The position numbers were made by a program, and so were the translations under genes. Positions 1 through 10,924 of a stretch of 64,000 nucleotides of DNA are shown in pieces (the first letter of the stretch is position 1; each line of letters opens with the position of its first letter). Under the pieces are notes generated by a model, which saw only the letters and a program-made list of their open reading frames with translations, made no database searches and had not been told where the DNA came from. Source of the DNA: Vreelandella lionensis (GTDB taxonomy: Bacteria; Pseudomonadota; Gammaproteobacteria; Pseudomonadales; Halomonadaceae); contig NZ_MWVI01000097.1 in NCBI RefSeq assembly GCF_002087295.1, forward strand, positions 93,578 through 157,577, in the 5' to 3' direction.

Positions 1-579
1 GCGCGGCGCAGGCGGCACCCAGCGCCAAAGGAATAACAGTCCCACCAATGTTAGGAGCGCGGCAAACCAAAACACCCCAGAGAGCCCCGCCCAGGAGGCT
101 AACCAAGGGCCAAGCACCATGGAAATGGGCAAACGATACGCCGATCGAAAGGCCAATAGTGGCCATGGCCGCCGTGCGTACCTGCTCGGGGGTTTGATCT
201 GCAATAGAGCCATTATGGCGGCCGCCACGGCACCGCCCCCCTGAAGGCCGCGACCTAAAATTACCCCGCCAATGCTATCTGCCATGGCCGCTACCACGCT
301 GCCAAAAGCAAAAATCAGCAGCCCCATCGCAATGACACGCTTACGACCAATGCGGTCAGAGCGCAAACCAAACGGGATTTGCAGCGTCGCCTGGGTTAAG
401 CCATAAAGGCCTAACGCCACGCCAACCAGTAACGGCGTAGCGCCTGTCAACGTGTCGGCATAAAGCGCGAGCACCGGCAGAACCATGAACAGTCCCAGCA
501 TACGAGACGCGTAAAGACCGGCCAAACCGCTGATTGCACGGCGTTCAGCGACCAGCAGCAGTGCGGAAACCTTGCGCAT
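1..579 (-). CDS. MFS transporter, YajR-like (partial, frameshifted)
   Basis: N-terminal part of a major facilitator superfamily permease; the gene runs off the left edge. From the ATG at 579 the product reads MRKVSALLLV, then hydrophobic helices and the classic MFS loop motif (PFGLRSDRIGRKRV), followed by a second helix pair. The order of segments resembles YajR-type drug/proton antiporters, but the substrate cannot be told. Two reading-frame breaks are needed to keep the family sequence, near 208 (after IMAL, before ADQTPEQV) and near 130 (before MVLGPWLASWAG). They are probably sequence errors. The gene is divergent from uvrA across about 170 bp. Confidence 0.75.
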   Translation of the reverse strand, partial: MRKVSALLLVAERRAISGLAGLYASRMLGLFMVLPVLALYADTLTGATPLLVGVALGLYGLTQATLQIPFGLRSDRIGRKRVIAMGLLIFAFGSVVAAMADSIGGVILGRGLQGGGAVAAAIMALLQIKPPSRYARRPWPLLAFRSAYRLPISMVLGPWLASWAGLSGVFWFAALLTLVGLLFLWRWVPPAPR

Positions 580-689
580 AATGCCCTTGTGTATGGTGGA
601 TGGGCCGAACGGCCTGAGATAACCGTCCATTCTAGCGCTTTGTCATCACGCTGGAAACGCCAAGCGCGGTGACGCAGGCAGAGACAGTT

Positions 690-719
690 TTGCCGGGAAG
701 GGGACAGCAATCGTATAAT
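690..719 (+). promoter_or_regulatory. Probable sigma-70 promoter of uvrA
   Basis: A perfect TATAAT lies at 714-719, with TTGCCG at 690-695 and an 18-base spacer, about 30 bases before the uvrA start. No convincing LexA operator (CTGT-N8-ACAG) is visible next to it, although uvrA is SOS-regulated in many bacteria. Confidence 0.5.
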
Positions 720-749
720 TACGCTTTTGCCACGCGATTCGAGGTGTTG

Positions 750-3599
750 ATGGACAGCATTCTGGTCAGGGGTGCCCGCACCCACAACCTCAAGCAGATC
801 GATGTGGAGCTGCCTCGCGACAAGCTTATCGTCATTACCGGGCTTTCCGGTTCCGGTAAGTCATCGCTGGCGTTTGACACGCTCTATGCCGAGGGGCAGA
901 GTCGCTACGTGGAGTCGCTCTCTACCTATGCACGCCAATTCCTCTCGATGATGGAGAAGCCCGATGTGGACCACATCGAAGGTCTCTCTCCTGCGATCTC
1001 TATTGAGCAGAAATCCACCTCCCACAACCCGCGCTCAACCGTGGGTACTATCACCGAAATTTACGACTACCTGCGTCTGCTGTTTGCCCGCGCAGGCACG
1101 CCCCGTTGCCCAGAGCACGGTGAAGACTTAGAAGCCCAGACCATTTCGCAGATGGTCGATCAAGTGATGAACCTCGCCGAGGACACCAAGCTAATGCTGC
1201 TGGCCCCTGTGGTAAAAGGCCGCAAGGGTGAGCACCTGCAACTGCTCGCCGAACTTCGCGCCCAGGGCTTTGTCAGGGTGAAAATCGACGGTCAGGTGCT
1301 GGAGTTAGACGATATCGCGCCGCTGGATAAGCGCAAAAAGCACGATATCAGCGTGGTAGTGGACCGCTTTAAAGTGCGCGACGATATCGCCCAGCGCTTA
1401 GCGGAATCGTTTGAGACCGCGCTAAACCTGGCCGACGGCACGGCGATGATTCACTTTATGGATGGCGAGCAGGAAGACCTCGCCTTCTCCTCGCGCTTTG
1501 CCTGCCCGGTATGTGGCTACTCGCTCTCAGAGCTTGAGCCGCGCATGTTCTCTTTTAACAACCCTGCGGGCGCCTGCCCTACCTGTGATGGCCTCGGCGT
1601 TCAGCAGTACTTTGACCCAGATAAGCTGATTAGCCATCCAGAGCGTTCCCTCGCAGAAGGCGTCATTAAAGGCTGGGATCGGCGCAACATTTACTATTTC
1701 ACCCAGTTGCAGACACTCGCCAAGCACTACCGCTTCGAGCTGGAAACCCCCTGGCAGGAGCTGGCTCGCCACGAGCGCGAGATTATTCTTAACGGCAGCG
1801 GCAACGAGCAAATTCCGTTTGTCTACGTAGGCGATCGCGGCCGCAAAGTCACTCGGGAACACGCCTTTGAAGGCGTGCTGCCCAATATCCAGCGCCGCTA
1901 CCGGGAAACCGAATCCAATATGGTACGCGACGATCTCGCCAAATATATTGCGGTTCAGCCCTGCACTACCTGTAGTGGCTCACGGCTGCGCAAAGAGTCG
2001 CGCCACGTTTATGTGGATGACCGTAACATTGCCGATATTGTGCACCTGCCCATTGGCGAGGCGTGGCGCTACTTTGCCGAGCTGGCCCTGCCGGGGCGTA
2101 AAGGCGAAATTGCCGATAAGATCGTCAACGAGATCCATGCCCGCCTTGAGTTCTTGGCCAATGTGGGCCTGGATTACCTGAACCTTGAGCGCAGCGCCGA
2201 CACTCTTTCCGGTGGCGAGGCCCAGCGCATCCGTCTAGCCAGCCAAATCGGCGCGGGGCTGGTGGGCGTCATGTACATTCTGGACGAGCCCTCTATCGGC
2301 CTGCATCAGCGGGACAACGACCGCTTGTTGAAAACCCTGGAGCGACTTCGCGACCACGGCAATACCGTGATTGTGGTCGAACACGACGAAGACGCCATTC
2401 GCGCGGCGGACCATGTGCTGGATATCGGCCCCGGCGCCGGTGTTCATGGCGGTGAAATCGTCGCCCAAGGCACGCCCCAGCAAGTGATGGGTAATCCCAA
2501 CTCGCCCACCGGTCAGGATCTTTCCGGCACTCGTGAAATCGCCGTGCCGCCCTACCGTATTCCCGGCAATCCGGAAAAGCAGTTGGTCGTGCGCGGCGCG
2601 ACAGGCAATAACCTGCAAAACGTCACGCTGAGCCTGCCTTTGGGGCTATTTATTGCCGTGACGGGGGTTTCTGGCTCGGGTAAATCAACGCTGATTAACG
2701 GCACGCTGATGCCCATTGCCGCCCGTGAGCTTAACCGCGCCACCACCTTGACCCCAGCGCCCTATGAGAAGGTTGAAGGGCTTGATCAGCTCGATAAAGT
2801 GATCGATATCGACCAGAGCCCCATTGGCCGTACGCCGCGCTCTAACCCTGCGACGTACACCGGTATTTTCACGCCCATTCGCGAGCTGTTTGCGGGTACC
2901 CAAGAGGCGCGCTCGCGGGGCTATAAGCCGGGCCGCTTCAGCTTTAACGTTAAGGGCGGGCGCTGTGAAGCGTGTCAGGGCGAGGGCATGATCAAGGTAG
3001 AGATGCACTTCCTGCCGGATATCTACGTACCCTGCGATGTATGTAAAGGTAAGCGTTACAACCGCGAAACGCTGGATATTCACTATAAAGGCAAGACCAT
3101 CCACGAAGTGCTGGAAATGACCGTGGAAGACGCGCTGGCATTCTTCAGCCCGGTGCCCGCCATTGCCCGCCGCCTGCAAACGCTAATGGACGTAGGGCTC
3201 TCGTATATTCGCTTAGGGCAAAGCGCCACCACGTTATCCGGCGGTGAAGCACAGCGTGTCAAACTGGCCCGAGAGCTAGCTAAGCGCGACACCGGCAAAA
3301 CGCTCTACATTTTGGATGAACCTACCACAGGCCTACATTTTGAAGATATTCGCCAGCTGCTGACCGTACTCCACCGACTGCGCGATCACGGTAATACGAT
3401 TGTCGTGATTGAGCACAACTTGGATGGGATCAAAACCGCCGACTGGCTCATTGATCTTGGGCCGGAAGGTGGCTCTGGCGGCGGGCAAATTATTGCTGAG
3501 GGCACGCCCGAGCAGATTGCCAAGCAGAGCGTTTCGCATACCGGGCGCTTCCTGGCGCCACTACTGGAGCGGGCCAAACGCGCATCATCCACTTCCTAG
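750..3599 (+). CDS. uvrA: UvrABC excinuclease subunit A
   Basis: Damage-recognition ATPase of nucleotide excision repair, which loads UvrB at lesions. The product is about 949 residues, close to the 940 of E. coli UvrA. It has two ABC ATPase halves: Walker [10 protein letters not shown] near residue 31 and GVSGSGKST in the second half, each with an LSGGEAQR signature. Zinc-binding cysteine pairs are visible: CPVC...CPTC in the first half, CTTC, and CEAC...CDVC in the second. The open frame extends 27 codons upstream to 669, but ATG at 750 is chosen because [14 protein letters not shown] is the usual UvrA start. The gene is intact, which contrasts with many genes downstream. It is monocistronic, with its own promoter. 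Confidence 0.97.
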   Translation: MDSILVRGARTHNLKQIDVELPRDKLIVITGLSGSGKSSLAFDTLYAEGQSRYVESLSTYARQFLSMMEKPDVDHIEGLSPAISIEQKSTSHNPRSTVGTITEIYDYLRLLFARAGTPRCPEHGEDLEAQTISQMVDQVMNLAEDTKLMLLAPVVKGRKGEHLQLLAELRAQGFVRVKIDGQVLELDDIAPLDKRKKHDISVVVDRFKVRDDIAQRLAESFETALNLADGTAMIHFMDGEQEDLAFSSRFACPVCGYSLSELEPRMFSFNNPAGACPTCDGLGVQQYFDPDKLISHPERSLAEGVIKGWDRRNIYYFTQLQTLAKHYRFELETPWQELARHEREIILNGSGNEQIPFVYVGDRGRKVTREHAFEGVLPNIQRRYRETESNMVRDDLAKYIAVQPCTTCSGSRLRKESRHVYVDDRNIADIVHLPIGEAWRYFAELALPGRKGEIADKIVNEIHARLEFLANVGLDYLNLERSADTLSGGEAQRIRLASQIGAGLVGVMYILDEPSIGLHQRDNDRLLKTLERLRDHGNTVIVVEHDEDAIRAADHVLDIGPGAGVHGGEIVAQGTPQQVMGNPNSPTGQDLSGTREIAVPPYRIPGNPEKQLVVRGATGNNLQNVTLSLPLGLFIAVTGVSGSGKSTLINGTLMPIAARELNRATTLTPAPYEKVEGLDQLDKVIDIDQSPIGRTPRSNPATYTGIFTPIRELFAGTQEARSRGYKPGRFSFNVKGGRCEACQGEGMIKVEMHFLPDIYVPCDVCKGKRYNRETLDIHYKGKTIHEVLEMTVEDALAFFSPVPAIARRLQTLMDVGLSYIRLGQSATTLSGGEAQRVKLARELAKRDTGKTLYILDEPTTGLHFEDIRQLLTVLHRLRDHGNTIVVIEHNLDGIKTADWLIDLGPEGGSGGGQIIAEGTPEQIAKQSVSHTGRFLAPLLERAKRASSTS

Positions 3600-3721
3600 C
3601 GCTTAGCTACCCGGCACCCGGGCCGGGAACATCAAAAGAGTAAGCAAGCCCAACGGGTACTTCTTATAGTATGTAGCGATGCCGTTTAACAATGGTTGAT
3701 ACCGTTTAGGAGAAGGACGCT

Positions 3722-4459
3722 GTGGATCAGGACAAAAGCTGCATTATTCGCCACTTTAGCCACTACTGTACGCTGACGGACGATGAGAAGCAGTTGCTAA
3801 ACTCGTTAGAGGAGAGCCCGACTGAGATTAAGTCAGGCGCACTACTGTGGGAAATGGGCTCGCCAGCCAACGAGTTTTGCACGCTGCGCAGCGGCTGGGC
3901 TTACTCTTACCGTCATCTGGAAAACGGTGATCGGCAGATTCTCGAAGTGTTTCTCCCGGGCGATATCATTGGCCTGCGGGAATTTGCCTTTTCTCAACGC
4001 CTTGAGAACGTGCGCCTGATTACCGATGGCGTGGTGTGCCATTTCCCCCATAAACGTATGCTGGATATATTTAGCCAGTCACTGCCGCTCACGTCGGTCA
4101 TGTTTGCCATCGGCAGCCGTCAACAAGCGCTGCTCACTGAGCGTTTGGTGAACTTGGCCCGACGCAGCGCACGCCAGAAAATGGCACACTTTCTCCATGA
4201 GATGTACCTGCGTTTGCGCCAAACCAACGACGATATTGGCGGGCAGTTTCGTCTTCCGCTCTCTCAGGAGCAGCTCGCCGATATTTTAGGCTTAAGCCCG
4301 GTACACGTGAGCCGCACCTTTAGCGCGCTGAGCGAAGATGGCTTGGTCTTCCGCGACCGCCACCATGTCTCGATTCCAAACCTTGAGGCGCTGGCCACGG
4401 AAGGTGAGTTTGACGACTGCTATCTTACCGATAATGTCAGGCCGCTATTTAAGGACTGA
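3722..4459 (+). CDS. Crp/Fnr-family transcriptional regulator
   Basis: About 245 residues. An N-terminal cyclic-nucleotide-binding-type beta-roll (residues about 20-135) is followed by a long dimerisation helix and a C-terminal Crp-type winged helix-turn-helix (LSQEQLADILGLSPVHVSRTF, about 185-205). The start is GTG at 3722, preceded by a strong AGGAGAAGGA ribosome site. Cysteines occur at residues 7 and 16 and in the beta-roll, but the CX2CX5C cluster of E. coli FNR is absent, so oxygen sensing through a classical 4Fe-4S cluster is not supported. The ligand is unknown. It stands alone, convergent with nrdJb. Whether it regulates the neighbouring ribonucleotide reductase genes cannot be told. 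Confidence 0.88.
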   Translation: MDQDKSCIIRHFSHYCTLTDDEKQLLNSLEESPTEIKSGALLWEMGSPANEFCTLRSGWAYSYRHLENGDRQILEVFLPGDIIGLREFAFSQRLENVRLITDGVVCHFPHKRMLDIFSQSLPLTSVMFAIGSRQQALLTERLVNLARRSARQKMAHFLHEMYLRLRQTNDDIGGQFRLPLSQEQLADILGLSPVHVSRTFSALSEDGLVFRDRHHVSIPNLEALATEGEFDDCYLTDNVRPLFKD

Positions 4460-4519
4460 GGTTGCGACAATAAAACGCCGCGCCCTTGCCAAGCACACGG
4501 CAGTTTCATCAGCGTGCTA

Positions 4520-5275
4520 TTAACCGCATTTTGACCAGCCGCAACCGGCGTAGCAGGTCGGGCAGCCATCCATCATGATCAAATCACCTCGACACTCAGG
4601 GCACGTACCTACCGTAGCGGGGCCGCCGCTTGCTTCGCCAGAAGCCGATGCGACGGCAGAGTCTTCAGCCGCCGGGGGCTCCTCCGGCTGCCAAGCATGT
4701 CCATGCTGCATGCGGTGCGCATAGCGTGCAACCAACGTCTCCACCGGCACTTGGTTGCCCTCCTGATCTAAAAAACCGCGCCGATAGAGAATCCGCTGAA
4801 TCGACCAAGCAATCGCCGCCACTTCCGAGTCGTGAAACATAGGCTTGTTCCAGCGATTCATGCCACAGCGTACCAAGCCTTTGTCCCAGGCGACTTTGCG
4901 CAGGTCTGCCACGGCTTGAGTGACATAGCCCCCACGCGCTGCAAGCGACAGGCTGCGCATGGTCGCAGTAATCCACTGGTGCTCGCTGGAGAGCTGGCCC
5001 GAGGGAAAGAAGAACTCCACCGGACGCTCAATCACCACACGCTGGCCGCCAATCACGCCTTCCACTGGCATAAACGAGACCAGCAAGTAGACCTTCTTGC
5101 GCCCTTCAGCCCCCACATAAGAGATTTTTTCAGACACTGCTTCCAGTGTGCCTTCCGGGCGCGATGGAATGCGGACCGTTAATGGGTCTTCATCTGGTAG
5201 CTCTGGAGCAGGCGCGGGCTGCCCTTGTTGCTTAATACGGTAACCGACAATTTTCGACGTAATTTCAACCGCCAT
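4520..5275 (-). CDS. nrdJb: Class II (B12-dependent) ribonucleotide reductase, NrdJb subunit
   Basis: Small second polypeptide of the split adenosylcobalamin-dependent ribonucleotide reductase known from Pseudomonas aeruginosa (NrdJa/NrdJb). The 251-residue product has the TSCPD-type domain (about residues 60-180) found at the C-terminus of unsplit NrdJ. It ends in a cysteine-rich tail (CPEC...CPTC...CGWSKCG) that fits the thioredoxin-reducible cysteine pair that re-reduces the active site. It lies 58 bp downstream of nrdJa on the same strand, so the two are probably co-transcribed. The proteins would make dNTPs from NDPs without needing oxygen. The gene is intact. Confidence 0.88.
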   Translation of the reverse strand: MAVEITSKIVGYRIKQQGQPAPAPELPDEDPLTVRIPSRPEGTLEAVSEKISYVGAEGRKKVYLLVSFMPVEGVIGGQRVVIERPVEFFFPSGQLSSEHQWITATMRSLSLAARGGYVTQAVADLRKVAWDKGLVRCGMNRWNKPMFHDSEVAAIAWSIQRILYRRGFLDQEGNQVPVETLVARYAHRMQHGHAWQPEEPPAAEDSAVASASGEASGGPATVGTCPECRGDLIMMDGCPTCYAGCGWSKCG

Positions 5276-5333
5276 AACGTTCTCCCCAGTTCTTTAGACA
5301 GCTCATCAAGCTAAGCCTTGCTTGCGCTTACGA

Positions 5334-7441
5334 TTACCATTTGCCGTAGGTGCCCTCTTTCAAGGCATCAAACAGGTTAGCGGCGTTATGCTCTTCACCG
5401 TCGTAAAGCACCTTCTCATCGCCGGTTAGCTCAAGGGTTTCACCATTTTCCAGCTCAAACACATAGGTGGTGTTTTTCAGGTCATCCTCACGCACCAACA
5501 CGCCTTGGAAGGCTTCCGGGTTAAAGCGGAAGGTAGTGCAACCTTTCAAACGGCTCTCGTAGGCCTGCAGATAGAGGTCTTGGAACTGCTCAAAGGGGAA
5601 CTCGGTGGGTACATTGACCGTTTTGGAAATCGCCGAGTCCACCCACTGCTGAGCTGCCGCTTGAACGGCGACGTGCTGCTCGGGAGTGACAGAGTCTGCG
5701 GATGAAGTAGTCCGGCAGATCGCTTTCTACCGCATCGGCAGCCATAAAGTGACGGTAGGCCGCTAGTTCAAACGACACTACCTCCACCTGCTCCTTGGTC
5801 TTTTTACCGGACTGGATGATGTTGCGGAAATAGCGATGGGAGAACGACGGCTCAATGCCATTGGAAGCGTTGTTGCCCATGGAGAGCGAGATGGTACCCG
5901 TGGGGGCAATCGAGCTGTGGTGGGTAAACCGCGCACCGTGCTCGGCCAACTGTGCCACCAGTTCCGGCTCAAGCTCGGCCACTTTGGCCATGTATTGGCT
6001 GTAGCGGGCGTGCAGAATCCGCCCCGGCACCTTGTCACCTACCTCGTAGCCGTCGCTGGCGAGCTGAGGGCGCTCGCGCATCATCTTGGGCGTAATGGTG
6101 TGCTCCTCTTCAAGCACTGGCGCCATGCCCTTCTCTTTAGAAAGCTCCAGCGCCTGCTTCCACCCTTCCAACGCTAAATGACGACTGACCTCTTCAGTGA
6201 ACGTCAGCGACGCCTGGGAGCCGTAGGGAATTTTCAGCATGGTCAGGGTCGAACCAAGACCCAAAAAGCCCATGCCGTGACGGCGTTTAGCTTCAATTTC
6301 GCGCTGTTGCTGGGGGAGCGGCAGGCCAGCAATTTCCACCACGTTGTCGAGCATACGGGTGAAAATCGCTACGACTTTTCGATAGCGCTCCCAATCAAAC
6401 CGCGGCTCGGCGCTAAACGGTTCGATCACAAACTTCGTCAGGTTGATAGACCCTAACAGGCACGCGCCTTCCGGCGGCAGCGGCTGCTCGCCGCAGGGGT
6501 TAGTCGCGCGGATATCCTCGCAGAACCAGTTATTGTTCATGCGATTCACTTGATCAATCAGTATAAAGCCCGGCTCGGCGTAGTCGTAGGTAGAGGACAT
6601 AATCGTGTCCCACAACTCACGAGCTTTAATCACCTCGACAACACGGCAGGCCACGCGCCCTTCGGCATCCACCGTGTAGCCCTCTTCCACTACCGGCCAG
6701 TCACGGTAAATCACCTCTTCAGCACTCACATCCTCTTTCTCACCAGGATGCAGTGGGAAGGCCAGCGGCCAATCGGCGTTGTGCTTCACCGCTTCCATAA
6801 ACTCATCGGTGATGAGTAGGCTCAAGTTGAATTGACGCAGCCGCCCTGCTTCGCGCTTGGCTTGGATGAACTCACGCACGTCCGGGTGCCCCACATCGAA
6901 GGTGCCCATTTGAGCGCCGCGACGGCCTCCGGCAGACGCCACGGTAAAACACATCTTGTCGTAGATATCCATAAACGCCAGCGGGCCATTGGTGCCTGCT
7001 CCTGCGCCAAACACAAAGGCACCTTTATGGCGCAGGGTCGAGAAGTCGTAGCCAATACCGGCGCCCGACTTCAATGTCATACCCGCATCGACCACGGAGT
7101 CGAGGATATCGCGCATGGAGTCACGAATAGTGCGAGAAACGGTGCAATTAATCAGACTGACGGCGGGCTTGTAGGCTTCGGCCCCCGCATTAGAGAGAAT
7201 TCGCCCAGCGGGAATAGCACCATTTCAGCGCCCAGCGAAATTTGGGTAGCCACTCATCGGCCTTTTCACCTTCTACGGCGGCTAGGGCACGAGCCACGCG
7301 CTCAAAGGTCGCTGCGACATCTTGATCCACCGGTTGGCCATGACGATCTTTTAACCGATATTTGGCATCCCAGATTTCCCTAGATGGAGCCTGCATAGGG
7401 ACTTCACTGGATGTCTTCATCGCCTTGGCTGCGGTACTCAT
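5334..7441 (-). CDS. nrdJa: Class II ribonucleotide reductase, NrdJa catalytic subunit (two frame breaks)
   Basis: Catalytic subunit that reduces ribonucleotides with adenosylcobalamin. Visible are the N-terminal substrate region with the SLINCTVS cysteine, the radical-site NPCGEQPLPPEGAC motif (N-x-C-x-E type) and glycyl-rich barrel segments. The reconstructed length is about 700 residues. Three open pieces join after correcting breaks near 7224 (after FRWALK, before GAIPAGRILSNAGAE) and near 5702 (after LPDYFI, before ADSVTPEQHVAVQ). ATG at 7441 follows an AAGGAG site; GTG two codons earlier is an alternative. nrdJb follows. Oxygen-independent dNTP synthesis would suit life at fluctuating oxygen. 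Confidence 0.9.
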
Positions 7442-7492
7442 GTTCACGAAACTCCTTCACGATGGGTAGCGATAGCGCTAAAAAACGGGCCG

Positions 7493-7498
7493 ATTATA
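7493..7498 (-). promoter_or_regulatory. Candidate -10 box for nrdJa-nrdJb
   Basis: TATAAT on the minus strand, about 50 bases upstream of nrdJa. No good -35 hexamer is visible at 16-18 bases. No cobalamin riboswitch or clear NrdR box was recognised in the short leader. Confidence 0.4.
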
Positions 7499-7634
7499 CG
7501 TGGCATCGTAGGGGAGTATAGCCCCGACTTTCTACTATATGGGCCGTTTTTTGACGTTAACAACACTAGATAGAGAAAAATCAGCACCTTACCCTTTTGC
7601 TTATTCCCAACACGCTATAGGCTTAAGGTTTTCG

Positions 7635-8225
7635 ATGACGATACGACCTATGAACTTCCTGAAAACATCAACTTTCGCCGTCACCGCCATGCTGCTTGTC
7701 ACAGCTCCCCTTTCATTGGCCGCTACATTTAATGTGGAATCAGTGGCTACCCATGGGCACTGGCAATCCATGGCGCTGACCCTAGGAGAAGAGCGCCACT
7801 TTCGTGCTGTAGAGACCCACAGCTACTCCGATGCCACGCTAAGCATAAATGCTACTCAAGAAGTCTGTGATTTACCGTGGCTGGAGATGCGCGTCACCCT
7901 AGCGCAGCAGCAGGGAGAGAGCCGAGCGGTGAATCTGGTACCCACTCGGCTGCGGATTGGTGACAACCCGATTGTCGATACCATGGCGGAGTTTATTACC
8001 GAGCGGGGCGATGACGGCTTTTATGCCCATTTTTATTTGAGCGATATGGAGACGCTGATCGCTGAGATGCAGTCGGGCGAGCAGCTGGTTTTAGGATTTG
8101 ACCAGGGTGAGCAGGAACCGTGGTACATGACCTTTAGTTTGGAAGGTGCTGGCGATGCCATTCAACGCATGCAGTCGCTGTGTAGCGGCGCCTCTCTCAC
8201 AGAGGCACCTGCTCCTCCGGGTTAA
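7635..8225 (+). CDS. Small exported protein of unknown function
   Basis: About 196 residues. The N-terminus (MTIRPMNFLKTSTFAVTAMLLVTAPLSLAA) is a clear Sec signal peptide, with likely cleavage after SLA at about residue 29. The mature part is acidic and probably beta-rich and periplasmic. It has two cysteines (in EVCDLPW and QSLCSGA) that could form a disulphide, and a Pro-rich end. I do not recognise the family. ATG at 7635 is chosen because AAGG lies six bases upstream; an in-frame ATG at 7650 is possible. It is divergent from nrdJa, and its last 29 bases overlap the end of the convergent GGDEF gene. Confidence 0.7.
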   Translation: MTIRPMNFLKTSTFAVTAMLLVTAPLSLAATFNVESVATHGHWQSMALTLGEERHFRAVETHSYSDATLSINATQEVCDLPWLEMRVTLAQQQGESRAVNLVPTRLRIGDNPIVDTMAEFITERGDDGFYAHFYLSDMETLIAEMQSGEQLVLGFDQGEQEPWYMTFSLEGAGDAIQRMQSLCSGASLTEAPAPPG

Positions 8226-10228
8226 GCGCACGCTCTTCCGCAACCTCTTCGCGATTACGGCCGCTGTGCTTGGCTTGATACATAGCGGCATCGGCCCGGG
8301 CCATCAGCGTTTTACAGCTGTCGCCTGGCTGCCAGACAGCGACACCAATGCTAATGGTAATTGGCTGATCAACTCCCTCTACCTGCAGGGTGGCCACCAA
8401 GCCACGCAGGCGCTCGGCAAGCCCTACCGCCGCTTCCATATCGGAGTGGGTAGCCAATACCACGAACTCTTCACCGCCCCAACGGCCTAGATGGTCGCAG
8501 CCACGCAGTGACTCCTCGACTAGACGCGCCAGCGACACGACCACGTCATCCCCTACATGGTGGCCGTGGGTATCATCAATTTGTTTAAAACGGTCAACAT
8601 CAAACAGCAGTAGCGCAAAAGAAGCCCCATAGCGTTTGGCGGCCACCAGCTCAGCATCAATAGCCTGCTCAATACGGTAGCGGTTCCATACCTGGGTGAG
8701 CGGGTCAAAATGCGCCAGTTGCTCTAAGCGCTGATTGGCATCGGCTAACGCTATGCGTGCCCGCTCCAGGTGCATATTTAATGTACTGATTTCATAGGCG
8801 GAAATTGCCAGCGTCAAATCTTCGCCTAAGTCCTTAGCGGCAAGTCGCTCAACACGCTGCCACGCCTCGCTTTTTCCCACTACCTCTTCACGCCAGGCAG
8901 CAGAAGGCGCCATCATAATCGCAGGCTGGGGTTGGGGTACGGAGGTTGGCTGCATCGCCCAATAGAGTGTTTCCACCTGTTCTGGGCGAAAGAAGATCAC
9001 CCACCCTCGCTGCGCCGGGCTCATCGGAAGTGGTACAGCCAGGATACCGCACTGCTCAGGCATACAAAGCGATGACGTTAGCGGCTCAGCGGCAATCCCC
9101 CGCGTACACCAGGGGCCACTATGTTGATGTGCTTTTTCAAGACGCTTAACAAACTGGCTAATGGTAGGTGAGTCTGGTGTAGTACCACTCGCATGAGCAC
9201 GGCCCTTCAGCGATAGCGCAACGCCGTGGGCACGAAATAGCGAACACCACGTTGCAGCCTGCTGATGGGTAATCTCCTGTGGGCTTTGCGGCTCTAAACG
9301 GGCATTGGCCGACAGTACCAAGCTATCTTGAACGCGTTGCAGGTAGCGAGCTTCTTGGCGTGCTCGGAGTAACAGCAGCCGCTGGGTGGCCATCTGTACC
9401 AGAGTACGCACCGCGTCACGTACGGGCGGCGCTCCTGGATGGGGAGGGGCCGAGTGGCAAAACATCAGCCCCCATAAGCCGGCATCACCCTGCATGGCCA
9501 TACTCAGCGCACCCCGCACGCCAAGACGACGTAAGTAGCGCGACGGGCAGGGGCAGGCGCACGTAGAAAGCAGTGACGCAGGTTTGCGCCTGTGCCTTTT
9601 GGCACAAGTGGTTCGCTTGGCGCATCAGTATCTTCAATCAGCCGAACCGGATGGCTTCCATAAGCGCGCCGCAGCGTCAGGGGAAAATCACTGGCCGGAA
9701 AACGTTGTCCTAAAAGGGCAGGCAGATGCCCCCCCCGCGCTTCAGCGACAATCAGTCCATGCCAATCGGTGTCGAAATGGCAAACGGAGACACGGTATGC
9801 CCAGTTAGCTGCTGCACCGCCGTTACGAGATAATCCAACAGCTCTTCTTGTTGGGTGGCTTCCGCTAGGCGCATTAGCCGCTCGTTGACGGTGCCCAACA
9901 AGCGGCGTTTGCCGAGTGGGTTCAACGGCTCAATCTCCACTATCACGCTACTCTCGGTGCGGTAAGCGTGCAGTTGAAAGCGGGTAGCGCGCTGGGCACG
10001 ACTAAATGCCAGTGGCCCCGCTAGTCGCTGCTGTCCCTGCAGCTCCTTGCATAACCGCTGACTTAGCCGTTTACCCAGCACACTGCTGAGCGAGAGTTGC
10101 GAGTGCTCTTGCTCAGCAATGCCCAACAGCTGGGTGAGATTATTACTCACCGCCTGAATGTGTCTACACTCTTCATCCAGTACCAGAACGGCACCAAATG
10201 ATTGAAGTAGCGAATGATGCTTCGACAC
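8197..10228 (-). CDS. Bacteriophytochrome-like diguanylate cyclase (PAS-GAF-PHY-GGDEF), frameshifted
   Basis: Reconstructed product of about 675 residues. The order is a phytochrome PAS-like segment (LQSFGAVLVLDEE...), a GAF-like segment (FPASDFPLTLRRAY; YLRRLGVRGALS), a PHY-like segment (VIFFRPEQVETLYWA) and GGDEF. The catalytic motif is GGEEF, with an RxxD inhibitory site five residues upstream (RGCD), so c-di-GMP synthesis and product inhibition are expected. The biliverdin site looks degenerate: no N-terminal cysteine, DFP for DIP, no HxxYL histidine and no PRxSF tongue. Breaks are needed near 9785, 9738 (a run of eight C) and 9548. It begins 23 bp after motD, so it belongs to the stator operon and may link c-di-GMP to motor function (inference). 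Confidence 0.8.
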
Positions 10229-10251
10229 GAAGATAGCCTCGAGATATCTCT

Positions 10252-10924
10252 TTACCCCTTGACCTGTTGCTTCAGCAACAACTCAGCGCGTCGGTTGGCA
10301 GCTCGCCCTGCCGCAGTAGCGTTACTTTCCATGGGTTGGGTGTCGGCATAGCCGACGGCCCGCATACGTGAAATGGCAATACCTTGCCGCTCTAACTGGC
10401 GTACCACTGCGATGGCTCGTCCCACTGAGAGCTCCCAGTTAGACGGAAACCGAGCGGTCGCGATCGGCACATTATCGGTGTGGCCCTCAATGGAAATTTG
10501 ACCATCAAAAGTCTGTAGCACCGAAGAGAGCCGTTCTAACACAACTTGCCCCTGGGGCGTTAGTACATCGTTGCCACTGGGAAATAAAAGGCTATCGTCA
10601 ATACGTAGCGTAACGCCCTCTTGCCCCTGGGAGACACTCACTTCCAGGGATATCAAGCCCTGCCATTTGGGGATGTAAGCCATCGTGGCGGGGAAGTATT
10701 CCTGTGGCTAAGCTAGCCAATGGCAGTGACGTAACGGCATTCGAGGGATCCATGATACTGCTTTCACTCCCTTCGCCACCGCCGGATGGCGTAAGCGCCA
10801 ACAGCAGTACAAACAGGGTAATCAGCAGCGTCAATACATCCAGGTAACTGGTCAGCCAGCTCTCGTCACTCTCCCCCACTTCGGCGGGAAGCTCCAAAGC
10901 ATGCCGTGAATCGCGGTCGAGCAT
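10252..10924 (-). CDS. motD: Second stator B subunit, MotB/MotD-like (frame break)
   Basis: Peptidoglycan-anchored stator protein paired with the MotA-like protein just upstream. One N-terminal membrane helix carries the ion-binding aspartate (SYLDVLTLLITLFVLLLAL, about residues 26-44). The C-terminal OmpA-like domain has the usual peptidoglycan-binding motifs (IEGHTDNVPI, NWELSVGRA, RAVGYAD). It is only about 225 residues, as in Pseudomonas MotD. A break near 10650 joins the two halves (MAGLDI to LEVSVSQG). The start at 10924 lies inside the 3' end of the preceding gene by 59 bp. A different stator pair, motAB, lies at 30520-32306. Confidence 0.85.

Noticed and set aside
580..749. LexA (SOS) box before uvrA
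   Set aside because: No CTGT-N8-ACAG match of reasonable quality was found.
2685..3179. 164-codon open frame on the minus strand inside uvrA
   Set aside because: Lies wholly opposite conserved UvrA coding sequence, including zinc and signature motifs; no ribosome site or motif of its own.
3600..3660. CCCGGC...GCCGGG hairpin after uvrA as a terminator
   Set aside because: GC-rich stem but no following T-run; too weak to call.
6832..7383. 183-codon open frame on the plus strand
   Set aside because: Antisense to nrdJa, with low-complexity composition and no family resemblance; a shadow of a GC-rich gene.
7442..7634. Cobalamin riboswitch or NrdR boxes before nrdJa
   Set aside because: The leader is under 100 bases and shows no B12-box-like or paired NrdR-box sequence.
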